Source: Paenibacillus sp. (GTDB lineage: Bacteria; Bacillota; Bacilli; Paenibacillales; Paenibacillaceae). Taken from it: a DNA stretch of 64,000 nt. Below, one piece after another: positions 18,319-26,449 of this stretch (positions within the stretch are counted from its first letter, which is position 1; the number at the start of each line of letters is the position of its first letter). The stretch covers positions 168,892 to 232,891 of the forward strand of contig JAILZT010000008.1 of NCBI GenBank assembly GCA_023512345.1. Reading direction: 5' to 3'. A program made the translations under genes and the position numbers. Below the pieces are notes generated by a model that made no database searches, had not been told where the DNA came from, and saw only the letters and a list, made by a program, of their open reading frames with translations.

Positions 18319-18666
18319 CTAATTTGCACCTTTGTATGCTATGCCATCAATCATCATAAGACAATCTGAATCAATAAATTCTGTAGTCGAAGTCATTCGT
18401 GCTGGGAACTTATCTTGTTCAAAATACTCCATAAACACCTTTTCCATTTCAGGCAAATCCTTAATATTTTTAAGATATACATTTACCTTGACGATATTCT
18501 CTAAGGGTACCTCAACTTGAAGAAGGGTTTGCTTTAAGTTTGAAAAGGTATCTTGAATTTGTTCTGAAAAGCTGTCTCCAAATCCTCTATGCAATCCGAG
18601 AAAAACATAATCCCCTGCTGCGACAGCTGTTGAGTAACTAAATGGAGTCGAAATTCGTGTAATCAT
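18319..18666 (-). CDS. RidA/YjgF family protein
   Basis: A 115-residue RidA-type protein. FPARMTSTTEFI keeps the arginine that binds the carboxylate of 2-aminoacrylate-type imines in the family, and the length is close to the usual 125-130. The predicted job is hydrolysing reactive enamines or imines. AGGAGG precedes the ATG. It lies between acetamidase and dinB-like genes, 29 bases after the former, so it is probably co-transcribed and may act on a nitrogen compound released by that pathway (inference). Confidence 0.87.
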   Translation of the reverse strand: MITRISTPFSYSTAVAAGDYVFLGLHRGFGDSFSEQIQDTFSNLKQTLLQVEVPLENIVKVNVYLKNIKDLPEMEKVFMEYFEQDKFPARMTSTTEFIDSDCLMMIDGIAYKGAN

Positions 18667-18695
18667 TAGATTAACCTCCTGAAATTGGATTGTAT

Positions 18696-19628
18696 CTACC
18701 TTATTGAACCATGGGGAAGTACAGCATGTACGCCTCGAACTCCATTTACGATTTGCGTAATTCTTAAATCAACGACGAGACTAGCTAATGCTAGGGCTTC
18801 TTTGCGTTCAAATCCATGTATTTCCTCCATAAGGTCCAACATACCATTTAAAGCGATTATAGTGGCTTCGTCTAAATCTTCGTGAAAGCCCATGGTGACC
18901 CATGCCGTAGGCGTTTCTGCCCTAGGCATAGTCAAATGAATATCATCTCGAAGAATGAACGTAAGATCCACCAATTCCATAGGACACTCTAATGCTGGGC
19001 ATCCAACTTCTCCGTCCCCTTGTAGGGCATGTCCATCCCCAACTGAAAATAATGCCCCTGACACAGAAATAGGAAGATAAAGCGTACTCCCTGTGATTAG
19101 TTCCTTACAATCGATATTTCCACCACAATAACGCGGAGGAAAAGTAGAATGAATTCCTTCCTCGTCAGGAGGCATCCCCATTACTCCCATAAAGGGTCGC
19201 AAGGTCACCTCATGCCCTTTATCGCTGGTACCGATCATTAAATCCGCATCTAATGTCCAATTCAGATGAAATAGCTCGCCTTCTGTTACCCCTAGAATTT
19301 CATTCATGGGATGTGGGAACCCGCCAGCACAATTCCATCCCCATGCACCGGGACGAATTTCATTAATTTTTATTTCGAGTGTCATACCCGGTTCAGCACC
19401 TCGAATGGCCACTGGTCCACAAATAGCATGACCCCCATCGCGGGAAGATTCTCTGGGTTCAAATCTTGCACGAACACCTGGAGCTGTATAAGGCCCAAGT
19501 CCCCATCCAGCATCAAGTGTGCTGTACCGAACGACATCTCCAGAGTTAATAGTTAATATTGGTTCATAATCACGTGAGAACGAGCCATGCAATGTAGATC
19601 TTTCAGGTTGAATTGAATAATTTGCCAT
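18696..19628 (-). CDS. Acetamidase/formamidase family protein
   Basis: A 310-residue FmdA/AmdA-type amidohydrolase, predicted to release ammonia from a short amide. Family features visible include AICGPVAIRGAEPGMTLEIKI, FMGVMGMPP and the DGHALQGDGEVGCPALECPM stretch. No signal peptide, so it acts in the cytoplasm. First gene of the acetamidase-RidA-DinB operon; TGGAGGG precedes the ATG. Exact substrate is open. Confidence 0.92.
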   Translation of the reverse strand: MANYSIQPERSTLHGSFSRDYEPILTINSGDVVRYSTLDAGWGLGPYTAPGVRARFEPRESSRDGGHAICGPVAIRGAEPGMTLEIKINEIRPGAWGWNCAGGFPHPMNEILGVTEGELFHLNWTLDADLMIGTSDKGHEVTLRPFMGVMGMPPDEEGIHSTFPPRYCGGNIDCKELITGSTLYLPISVSGALFSVGDGHALQGDGEVGCPALECPMELVDLTFILRDDIHLTMPRAETPTAWVTMGFHEDLDEATIIALNGMLDLMEEIHGFERKEALALASLVVDLRITQIVNGVRGVHAVLPHGSIR

Positions 19629-19728
19629 TATATCCCTCCAACATTAGTAAATTCAAATATATTTTACTTGAAAAATATGGATGAAACACAGCAAGGTTGT
19701 GTGATTATTGTGGCTAAATAACAAAAAA

Positions 19729-19754
19729 GGAGCAGCTCTCAAAACAAGCTCTCC
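19729..19754 (-). terminator. Possible terminator of Dabb gene
   Basis: An imperfect GGAGAGCT/AGCTGCTCC hairpin followed by TTTTTTG on the minus strand. Confidence 0.4.
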
Positions 19755-19790
19755 CACATCATCATTTACCTGAATTTATTCTCGTTGCTA

Positions 19791-20093
19791 CTATACCTTA
19801 GGATAATCAACGACTATAACATTCTCTACAATACCGTCCAGCGATTTTACAAATTCCTGATGAACGGGATGGGGGCCATAGGCACGAAGCGAGTCAAGGT
19901 TATCGAACGTAACCCGCAAACCGAGCGTATAGCCTTGAATATTGTGCGTTTCTTCAGTTACGTTGATGCCTGCACTGATATCCAATATCCCTGGGATACG
20001 ATCTCGAAAGGAGAGTAATTGATTGAGCAGCTCCTGTTCTTTGGCGGGTGTAACGTTAGTATTAAACTTGAATACGACAAGATGTTCATACAT
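19791..20093 (-). CDS. Dabb (stress-responsive alpha/beta barrel) domain protein
   Basis: A 100-residue Dabb protein, a dimeric ferredoxin-like fold. It has the typical start MYEHLVVFKF, central GINVTEETHNIQGYTLGLRVTF and the VHQEFVKSL motif near the end. Members include olivetolic acid cyclase-like enzymes and stress proteins; no catalytic role can be assigned here. AAGGTGTG precedes the ATG. It stands alone between terminators. Confidence 0.85.
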   Translation of the reverse strand: MYEHLVVFKFNTNVTPAKEQELLNQLLSFRDRIPGILDISAGINVTEETHNIQGYTLGLRVTFDNLDSLRAYGPHPVHQEFVKSLDGIVENVIVVDYPKV

Positions 20094-20132
20094 TGTGTGA
20101 TCACACCTTCATAGGATAGTATAAGTCTATTA

Positions 20133-20177
20133 AAAAAAGGACAAACCCATTGTACCTCAGTTGGCTTGTCCTTTTTT
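20133..20177 (-). terminator. Terminator downstream of NlpC/P60 gene
   Basis: AAAAAAGGACAA-CC pairs with GG-TTGTCCTTTTTT, giving a T-run on both strands. Confidence 0.85.
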
Positions 20178-20185
20178 GCTATACA

Positions 20186-20653
20186 TTAATCTACCATTTT
20201 AAGATAATTCTTCTCGTCTACTACACGTCGGGCTGTAACATAACGACCTTTGTAGTACGAGTCCGAAAGCTTGCTTATTCTTACTCCCTTACTGCTGGAG
20301 GAATGAGCGAATTCATTATCACCTAAATAGATTCCCGCATGGGAGATTCCCGTACCGATTGTATTAAAAAATACTAAGTCACCTGGTCGCAGATTGTCTT
20401 TCGCAACAGGAGTTCCTACTTTAGCTTGTGACTGGGAGGTTCGCGGTAGATCATCCACGTTAAACTTCTTTAATAAATATAAAATAAATCCGGAGCAATC
20501 GAATCCAGCGGCAGTGGTTCCACCCCATACATATGGTGTTCCCAGTACCTGATTCACTTCACTTTCAAGATTAGCATCACTTGCAAAAGTACTTGGTACA
20601 GCCGTAGTAAAGAAAACTGCAGCTCCCAGTAAGGATAAAATGACTTTCTTCAG
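20186..20653 (-). CDS. Secreted NlpC/P60 cell-wall endopeptidase (apparent CTG start)
   Basis: A 155-residue secreted NlpC/P60 peptidase that cleaves peptidoglycan stem peptides. Residues 1-28 or so form a signal peptide (KKVILSLLGAAVFFTTAVP ending near TFAS-D); the catalytic domain has Cys53 in FDCSGF, His105 in ISHAG and His117. A start at GTG 20557 would remove the whole signal peptide. In this frame the first upstream stop is only six codons before the CTG at 20653, and no ATG, GTG or TTG lies between, while GAAGGGAG sits 9 bases before the CTG. A c-di-AMP riboswitch directly precedes it, a known partner of cell-wall hydrolases. Confidence 0.85.
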   Translation of the reverse strand: MKKVILSLLGAAVFFTTAVPSTFASDANLESEVNQVLGTPYVWGGTTAAGFDCSGFILYLLKKFNVDDLPRTSQSQAKVGTPVAKDNLRPGDLVFFNTIGTGISHAGIYLGDNEFAHSSSSKGVRISKLSDSYYKGRYVTARRVVDEKNYLKMVD

Positions 20654-20669
20654 AACCCTGTTCTCCCTT

Positions 20670-20775
20670 CAATGCCTACGGAGTTAGCTGAGGGTTCGGT
20701 TAAAGGTTTCCCTATATTCTCTTGCTTACAAGAATAATTCACCCGGAATGGTTCCCCCGTTTTCAAAAAAAGAAA
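20670..20775 (-). ncRNA. ydaO-yuaA type c-di-AMP riboswitch upstream of NlpC/P60 gene
   Basis: The minus strand carries the conserved blocks in order: ACGGGGGAACCA (20760-20749), GGGTGAAT, AGGGAAACC, CCGAACCC, and CAGCTAACTCCGTAGGC ending at 20674. These are the hallmarks of the ydaO class, which binds c-di-AMP and usually turns genes off. Only about 20 bases separate it from the start codon, leaving no room for a terminator, so control is probably at translation. GAACCC in the aptamer (20697-20692) can pair with GGGTTC (20658-20653) at the start codon. Confidence 0.92.
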
Positions 20776-20809
20776 TTCGGCAAATGGTTAATATTTTGTA
20801 ACTAATTAC

Positions 20810-20838
20810 ACTTTAATATATCAAACAAAGTCCGTCAA
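20810..20838 (-). promoter_or_regulatory. Candidate promoter of riboswitch-NlpC unit
   Basis: On the minus strand TTGACG (20838-20833) and TAAAGT (20815-20810) are 17 bases apart, just upstream of the riboswitch. Confidence 0.4.
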
Positions 20839-20876
20839 TCTTTTCTTAATTTTGTTTTAATATATTTAATTTACAT

Positions 20877-21512
20877 TCATTTAACAATTAACCCCATAAG
20901 TCCCGCAAATGAAGCCGCATGATGTGCTGAAATCATACAACCATCCAAGTCTTCTATCTCTACATTCAATCCATCAAATGAACAACTGCTAAGATCGATT
21001 CCCTTTAACTTCGAACCTGTGAACATGGCCTGATCGATATTGCAATGAGGGAAGTACACGGTCTGAAGATTAGAATTATAAAAGTCTATACTTATCAGTG
21101 AACATTCCTCAAAACTCACATGCTTACATTTCGAAAAGCGAAATACTGAATAGTCCCCTAGGCAGTTTAGAAAGCTAACATTTTGCAGCCTGCTATTAGA
21201 GAAGTCCGTTCCTATGAGTTTGCAATCTCTAAACTCCGTACGATGTATAAAGGAACCCGAGAAATCAATATTTGATAGATCACATTTTTCGAAAATGGTG
21301 TCCGTCAGTTCAATCTCACGTAATGCAGATTCCGTAATCACCACATTTTTAAAAAGAACCTTATCGAAAGAGACCCTATTGGCTTCTTGGTTGTCAATGG
21401 TGAGGTCTTCAATGGATTTGTTACAGATTTCCTCTCTAGATTCCAGTGAATATACATCCTGCGGCTCTAATAATGGGATTGAAATTTTAGGGGATTCAAT
21501 TTTATTTTTCAT
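20877..21512 (-). CDS. Pentapeptide-repeat protein
   Basis: A 211-residue protein whose centre (about 45-185) is made of pentapeptide repeats of the A(D/N)LXX form, here F/L-centred (for example CDLSNIDFSGSFI and DCKLIGTDFSNSRLQNVSF), predicted to form a right-handed quadrilateral beta helix. No signal peptide. Some relatives shield DNA gyrase from quinolones, but most have unknown function and nothing here decides it. GGAGGTAAC precedes the ATG. Confidence 0.85.
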   Translation of the reverse strand: MKNKIESPKISIPLLEPQDVYSLESREEICNKSIEDLTIDNQEANRVSFDKVLFKNVVITESALREIELTDTIFEKCDLSNIDFSGSFIHRTEFRDCKLIGTDFSNSRLQNVSFLNCLGDYSVFRFSKCKHVSFEECSLISIDFYNSNLQTVYFPHCNIDQAMFTGSKLKGIDLSSCSFDGLNVEIEDLDGCMISAHHAASFAGLMGLIVK

Positions 21513-21623
21513 GTTACCTCCATCTTCCGCACAATAGTTGGTAAATCAACCTAAGCATCATATATCAGGATGATAATATTGTCGAGGACGGTTCATGCCT
21601 GCTAAAAGGGAGGGTCTCGGCGG

Positions 21624-21656
21624 TTTCCACACACTTTCCACACACTTTCCACACAC
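21624..21656 (+). repeat. Three tandem 11-bp repeats upstream of membrane protein gene
   Basis: TTTCCACACAC is repeated exactly three times (21624, 21635, 21646) and followed by a T-run, 54 bases ahead of the DUF6803-like gene. An 11-bp period places the copies on one face of the helix, as in a regulator-binding array. Confidence 0.9.
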
Positions 21657-21709
21657 TTTTTTCTTACAATTGGCTCTGAAGTTAATTTATTTAATGGAGG
21701 AAAATTTTA

Positions 21710-22195
21710 ATGAACATGACACACTACATGTCCCTTCTTATGGACAATCAGCCGTGGAATCTGATCATTTTCATGGCAATACCTGTCATTCTTGCGGAGA
21801 CGATTACGGTAACCGAATTCTTTATTCTTTTTAACAAGAGCGTCCAAGGCAGCCTTAAGGCTTTTAACAAAATCTGCAGCATTTTCGCCGGTCTTTATTT
21901 CACAGGTGTTTTCTTATATCTTTTCCCAACAGCGTTTGTCCCTTTAACTGTAAATGGAGAATGGCATACTTGGGTGGACGTAGTTGCCGTTGGATTTTAC
22001 TTAAGCGGCGTATTCTTCCTGTTACCTCTCGCTCTTCTTGATCTAGGTTTAATCGGACGTAAACGTTCGCAAGAAGAGAAGTTAAAGCTTCACTTTATTC
22101 TCGTAAGCGGATTTCTCGTGGTAGCCCATATCGCAATGATCTTCGGAATGGTTAATCCTGAAATTATTGACGGAATGGCTGGAATGAATCATTAA
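21710..22195 (+). CDS. Four-helix membrane protein, DUF6803-like
   Basis: A 161-residue integral membrane protein with four predicted transmembrane segments (about 15-38, 48-70, 88-110, 122-145) and a histidine/methionine-rich C terminus (IDGMAGMNH). GGAGGAAAA precedes the ATG at 21710. Family assignment to DUF6803 is from recall and moderate. A shared hairpin separates it from the convergent lipoprotein gene. Function unknown. Confidence 0.7.
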   Translation: MNMTHYMSLLMDNQPWNLIIFMAIPVILAETITVTEFFILFNKSVQGSLKAFNKICSIFAGLYFTGVFLYLFPTAFVPLTVNGEWHTWVDVVAVGFYLSGVFFLLPLALLDLGLIGRKRSQEEKLKLHFILVSGFLVVAHIAMIFGMVNPEIIDGMAGMNH

Positions 22196-22217
22196 TTAAG
22201 CTCACAACTCAACATAC

Positions 22218-22265
22218 AAGGGGATGTCTCAATAGTCATGTAAATGGCTGTTGAGACATCCCCTT
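22218..22265. terminator. Bidirectional terminator
   Basis: A perfect 15-bp stem, AAGGGGATGTCTCAA with TTGAGACATCCCCTT, between two convergent genes, with T-rich sequence on the + strand side. Confidence 0.88.
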
Positions 22266-22291
22266 TTTAGTTCTTAACGATTACTAGTTTT

Positions 22292-23485
22292 CTAGTGGCC
22301 AGAATGAGGGTCTCCACCGGAAGCAGGTGAGATCTCTAACATGTCATCAATTTCACTTTGTGCTTTTGTAGTAATGCTTGTATTGTCGCCGGTCACCCAG
22401 GCATGATTGTAGGGTCCTTCTGCCGGTGACTTTTGGAATTTCGGTTGAAGAATGGCTGTATACTCCATCACGGAATCCGGCATCCCACCCTTTTCTGTAA
22501 AGAGTAATGGCGCATGTTTGCCTAAATGACTAAATGGAGCCGCGGCAATAGCCAGCATTGTTGAATCTGTTGTCAGAAACGACAAGTTATGACCCGGAGT
22601 TGTGATCCCCCATCCGAAGTCATTACTATTATCTTTAAATTGGGCAAAAGCAATCGCATTATCATAAGGATTATCTCCCGAAATGCGCGTTACTGTTCCA
22701 TAGGATCTCAGTTCGTCTTCGACCTTAGCAGAAATCACTGATTTTGGTCCAAGAACATAGATGGTTGCCTTACCAGCACGTTCTTTTAGAGCCTCAACCG
22801 TTGAAGCTGGAATTTCATCTTTTTTTACATACAACAGAGGTTCTGGCATATGAGCAATCCAATTTACAGCAGGGAGTGTATATTCAGGACTGTCCATGGA
22901 TCCGATAACAACAGCCTGGGGCAGCTCACCTGCAGCTTTCGCATAATAGGCATCAATTGCCTGAGCTACAGCCGCCGGCTCATCTCCTTCTATTTTATCA
23001 ACCTTCAGATCCAAAGATTTCAATTTCTCCTCAACACTTGCTGTTACGGGGCCTACGATAACGATTTGAATTCCATCATTGCCTTCCGCCCCTTTCGGGT
23101 TCAGACGCTTAAGTTCATCCATGGTTGCTGAAGGAACATTCTCTTTATCGAAAAAGAGGACCGGTCCATTGCTGGGGTGATGAATCAAATCGGTGCTTAC
23201 TGCGGCAATTTGCCAGTTGTTCACATCGGTTAAGACCACACTTGAGGGTCTATTATTATTGGACTCGGCTGTCCATAGTGTACGGGAAACTAGAACTGCT
23301 GCCTGAACGGGGTCGGAAGAGTTAATACGTGTTGTATTTTTTGTTCCTATCCAGGGTACCGCGACAGACGATGCATTACTAGTTTCATTGGGAGTAGCTT
23401 CAGGAGCTTTATTGCCTATCTGGCATCCAGATATAACTGTGCTTATCAGTAATGTCACTGTGCCAATCATTATAACTTTTTTCAT
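22292..23485 (-). CDS. Lipoprotein with cell-wall-binding repeat 2 (CWB2)-like domains
   Basis: A 397-residue lipoprotein: signal peptide ending at lipobox ISGC (Cys about 21), then repeated units with the pattern of CWB2 domains (PVQAAVLVSRTLW ... SSVVLTDVNNWQIAA ... GPVLFFDKENVPSATMDEL ... IVIVGPVTASVEEKL, and again AVVIGS... PLLYVKKDEIPASTVEALK ... TIYVLGPKSVISAKVEDELRSYG). The C terminus GGDPHSGH is His-rich. It would sit on the outer face of the membrane; ligand unknown. Convergent with the DUF6803-like gene. Confidence 0.82.
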   Translation of the reverse strand: MKKVIMIGTVTLLISTVISGCQIGNKAPEATPNETSNASSVAVPWIGTKNTTRINSSDPVQAAVLVSRTLWTAESNNNRPSSVVLTDVNNWQIAAVSTDLIHHPSNGPVLFFDKENVPSATMDELKRLNPKGAEGNDGIQIVIVGPVTASVEEKLKSLDLKVDKIEGDEPAAVAQAIDAYYAKAAGELPQAVVIGSMDSPEYTLPAVNWIAHMPEPLLYVKKDEIPASTVEALKERAGKATIYVLGPKSVISAKVEDELRSYGTVTRISGDNPYDNAIAFAQFKDNSNDFGWGITTPGHNLSFLTTDSTMLAIAAAPFSHLGKHAPLLFTEKGGMPDSVMEYTAILQPKFQKSPAEGPYNHAWVTGDNTSITTKAQSEIDDMLEISPASGGDPHSGH

Positions 23486-23642
23486 CAGATTCCCTCCATT
23501 TTATAATATCTCATTTTTATTTAATCTTACTTTACCCAATAAGTATGTAGAAACTGTGAAGTTTTACAGGAAGTCAACTTCCAATATGTGATTGTTGTAC
23601 ACGCAACAAAGCCCCTTTATAATCCATTCCTAGGAGGGGACT

Positions 23643-24287
23643 ATGAATAAACTGAAAATTTTTGCAGTATTGCTATTTTTCCTGATGCTAAATGCTACTC
23701 TAGTAAGTCCTAAGACCAGTGCTGCACCTGTTCTCCATTCTGGTAGTCAATCCGGAGATGTATGGGATCTCCAATACCGGTTATCAACGCTTGGGTTTTA
23801 TACTCAACCTCTTGATGGAAGCTATGGTGTACATACGAAATCAGCCGTTTTTCAATTCCAAAAAGAATATGGTATACCGGCAGACGGTGTTACAGGAAAT
23901 CGCACTTGGGAAGTGCTCAAAAAACGCTCTCTAAATATATACGAAATGGATATCCTGGCTAAAGTCATATACAGTGAAGCCCGAGGCGAACTCTATAAGG
24001 GACAGGTTGCTGTTGGTGCTGTGGTAATGAACCGGATTCAATCTAATCTGTTTCCAAATACTATACGAGGTGTTGTATTTCAACCTGGTGCATTTTCGGC
24101 TGTAGATGATGGTCAGTATTGGCTTACTCCCAACAGCTCTGCTTATTTAGCAGCTTTTGATGCTGTTCGCGGATGGGACCCGACACAAAATTCACTTTAT
24201 TATTTTAATCCCGACACAGCAACGAGTAAATGGATTTGGACCCGCCCTCAGAACCTTAAAATTGGAAAACATATTTTTACCGATTAA
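23643..24287 (+). CDS. sleB: Spore cortex-lytic enzyme, SleB-like
   Basis: A 214-residue secreted hydrolase: signal peptide 1-27, a peptidoglycan-binding domain (about 33-92, SGDVWDLQYRLSTLGFY ... DGVTGNRTWEVL) and a SleB/CwlJ hydrolase domain (about 100-214). The glutamate in IYSEARGE is the predicted catalytic acid of this lytic transglycosylase. It would degrade cortex during germination. No ypeB gene follows, unlike the usual sleB-ypeB pair, so this may be a paralogue. GGAGGGGA precedes the ATG. Confidence 0.85.
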   Translation: MNKLKIFAVLLFFLMLNATLVSPKTSAAPVLHSGSQSGDVWDLQYRLSTLGFYTQPLDGSYGVHTKSAVFQFQKEYGIPADGVTGNRTWEVLKKRSLNIYEMDILAKVIYSEARGELYKGQVAVGAVVMNRIQSNLFPNTIRGVVFQPGAFSAVDDGQYWLTPNSSAYLAAFDAVRGWDPTQNSLYYFNPDTATSKWIWTRPQNLKIGKHIFTD

Positions 24288-24312
24288 GGTCCAAAGAATA
24301 AAGAAAATATAC

Positions 24313-24352
24313 AAAAAACACCGAAGGAATTATAGCTTCGGTGTTTTTTTTG
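24313..24352 (+). terminator. Terminator of sleB-like gene
   Basis: AACACCGAAG/CTTCGGTGTT stem followed by eight Ts. Confidence 0.9.
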
Positions 24353-24359
24353 AAATTAT

Positions 24360-26423
24360 TCAAACATTTTGAAATTTAGTTTCCAACTGACGTGCCAATT
24401 CATCATCAGATAGCGGATTGCGGTGAGTATTTTCGAGATAAATATGTTTCTCGGTTTCCGGCATCAAATATTCTTTATACCAAAGAAACATGTCCGGGCT
24501 GTCGCCCTGAATACGAATGAATCTACGGACTGTGTCGGCATGCTCGATCGTATTGGCTAGGTTGGTTAACCAATCCGCACGGTAGAAATGCTCCCAGCGT
24601 CCAAGCTCTGCCCGCTTCAGCGCTTGCTTACCTTCACTGTAGCTCCATACCGAATGCGAAGCCTGAATAAATGCCCGTGGATAATTGCCCATGCAAAAAG
24701 ATTCGTACGCTCTGCAAATCCACGCAAGTCCTCGGCAACCACTCCAGTGAAGCTCTATTTGTACAAGTAGTTGATTATTAAGCCTGCTTTGCTCCTCTTC
24801 CGGAAGCCACTCCATAACCTGCATGCACTCCCGGCGCAGTTCCTCCCATCCGGATACAGCCGATTCGGCTTGCTCGCCAAACCAGCGAACCTGCTCCAAG
24901 AATGAACCCGAACCAGCTGCCCATCGCAGCTGTTCGGCCATGGCTGTGTGTCCTCTCAGCCAATGTCCCATGATCTGCCGAGCCGGGTGATGATAGAATT
25001 CGTCTCCTGCCCGGTCATCGCTATTAGGACCATAAGCGATGGTGCACTCGGAGTACCCCTTGTACATACGGGCGATTTCATTCTGCTGCTTCGTATAATA
25101 ACGCCTGATAAAAGCTTGTAGTTGTTCATCCGCATTCGCACACCCCGTCGTCCACTGCTCAGCCACCAAGTCCAGCGTATACATATGCGGCAATATATTA
25201 CCCGAATTGACCAGCAAATACTCGTCCGCTCCTGCAGTGAAGGCATTATCCAATTCTTCTACAATCAGCTCTGCAGGGGCAGGAAACATTGTCAGGTGAT
25301 TGGAGGCCTGCAAATCATGGAAGGTAACATGATAATAAACGCCGTTTTTGCCCTCATCGTTGGCAGCAGGCAGCGCTGGCACCCGTAGATTCATATTGCC
25401 GTGGCGTCTTGACACCATTTTGCCGTAGCCATTATCTGCCCATATTTTAATAACACCGTCCGGAACCTCTATTAATCCCATTTGATACAGCTCGGCAATC
25501 TCCCCATACATTGCCATGCAGCAAACGGGCTGATCCACATATTCACTCACCATATTATACTGCTTACGAACGACACTGGAGATTAATGCACCGCGTTTGG
25601 CCGGGGTATCAAATGAGGGATCATTCTCCCAAAATGGCTTATCACCCTGCCCGCGAAAAGACAACACCCATAGAATTTTCTCGTCCTTTTGGCGCTCTAT
25701 CGCTTCCCGCCAGAGTTGCTCGAATAATTCGGGATATTCCTTGTAGCTGGCCTGCTTGCCAGGGAAAGCACGCAAGAACATTTCCGCACCGAGCGGTTCA
25801 GCATGATGATGAGAAATCCATAACCCCATGTCTACAGCAATTCGATGGTGAATCCCGGTACGCGGTAAATCCGTTCCCGGAATCACCATATTACCTCCGC
25901 AGCGTAACAGAGCTTCAAAGACAGGCTGCCATACTTCTTCACTTGGAGGATATTGCTCTTTCCATCCGATAAGACACACTTCATCGTTCACGAACCAGCC
26001 GCGATAACGCACCTTAGCCTGGATGCTGTCATAATCATCAGCCGGAATAACGATGACCTCCTGCTTAGCAGGCAGCAGCTCCGACCAGAACCAGAAGGGA
26101 TCCACCCCCAGCACATAACGACTGTAATGAAGCATTCCATAGATGATTCCGAGCTCATCCCTACCGATAATATGCAGCACGAGTCCGGTTGAACTTCCGA
26201 TAAACCGAAAACAGTAAGCTTCCGGCCATTCCGGACAACCGTCTGCCTCACGTGCATAACGCACAATAATAGAAGCGTCCGCTCCCAGCACTGGTGCTTG
26301 ACAGAAAACACTCTCATGATCTCTTGCAATCATTCTCCAGACATGTTCTAGCGGCCGCGTCATTGGTGTCTGTATATCATAGAAGCTTGCTGCTGAAATT
26401 CTCAGTTCTGTACAACTGCCCAT
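24360..26423 (-). CDS. GH115-like glycoside hydrolase (putative alpha-glucuronidase)
   Basis: A 687-residue protein without a signal peptide. RYRGWFVNDE, EALLRCGGNMVIPG, KIWADNGYGKM and KNGVYYHVTFHDLQ follow the order of GH115 motifs. GH115 enzymes remove (4-O-methyl)glucuronic acid from xylan. It is shorter than typical members, and seems to lack their C-terminal beta domain. It lies 26 bases downstream of a GH4 gene in one operon and near uxuA-uxuB-uxaC, so it would act inside the cell on imported aldouronic fragments. The family is fairly sure, the activity less so. Confidence 0.78.
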   Translation of the reverse strand: MGSCTELRISAASFYDIQTPMTRPLEHVWRMIARDHESVFCQAPVLGADASIIVRYAREADGCPEWPEAYCFRFIGSSTGLVLHIIGRDELGIIYGMLHYSRYVLGVDPFWFWSELLPAKQEVIVIPADDYDSIQAKVRYRGWFVNDEVCLIGWKEQYPPSEEVWQPVFEALLRCGGNMVIPGTDLPRTGIHHRIAVDMGLWISHHHAEPLGAEMFLRAFPGKQASYKEYPELFEQLWREAIERQKDEKILWVLSFRGQGDKPFWENDPSFDTPAKRGALISSVVRKQYNMVSEYVDQPVCCMAMYGEIAELYQMGLIEVPDGVIKIWADNGYGKMVSRRHGNMNLRVPALPAANDEGKNGVYYHVTFHDLQASNHLTMFPAPAELIVEELDNAFTAGADEYLLVNSGNILPHMYTLDLVAEQWTTGCANADEQLQAFIRRYYTKQQNEIARMYKGYSECTIAYGPNSDDRAGDEFYHHPARQIMGHWLRGHTAMAEQLRWAAGSGSFLEQVRWFGEQAESAVSGWEELRRECMQVMEWLPEEEQSRLNNQLLVQIELHWSGCRGLAWICRAYESFCMGNYPRAFIQASHSVWSYSEGKQALKRAELGRWEHFYRADWLTNLANTIEHADTVRRFIRIQGDSPDMFLWYKEYLMPETEKHIYLENTHRNPLSDDELARQLETKFQNV

Positions 26424-26449
26424 GTTCTTTCCATCCTTTCACTTTAGAA

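Noticed and set aside
21624..21656. CRISPR array
   Set aside because: Three 11-bp repeats are directly abutting with no spacers and no cas genes are near.
23643..24287. Possible sleB-ypeB operon
   Set aside because: A strong terminator follows sleB at once and the next gene is on the other strand.
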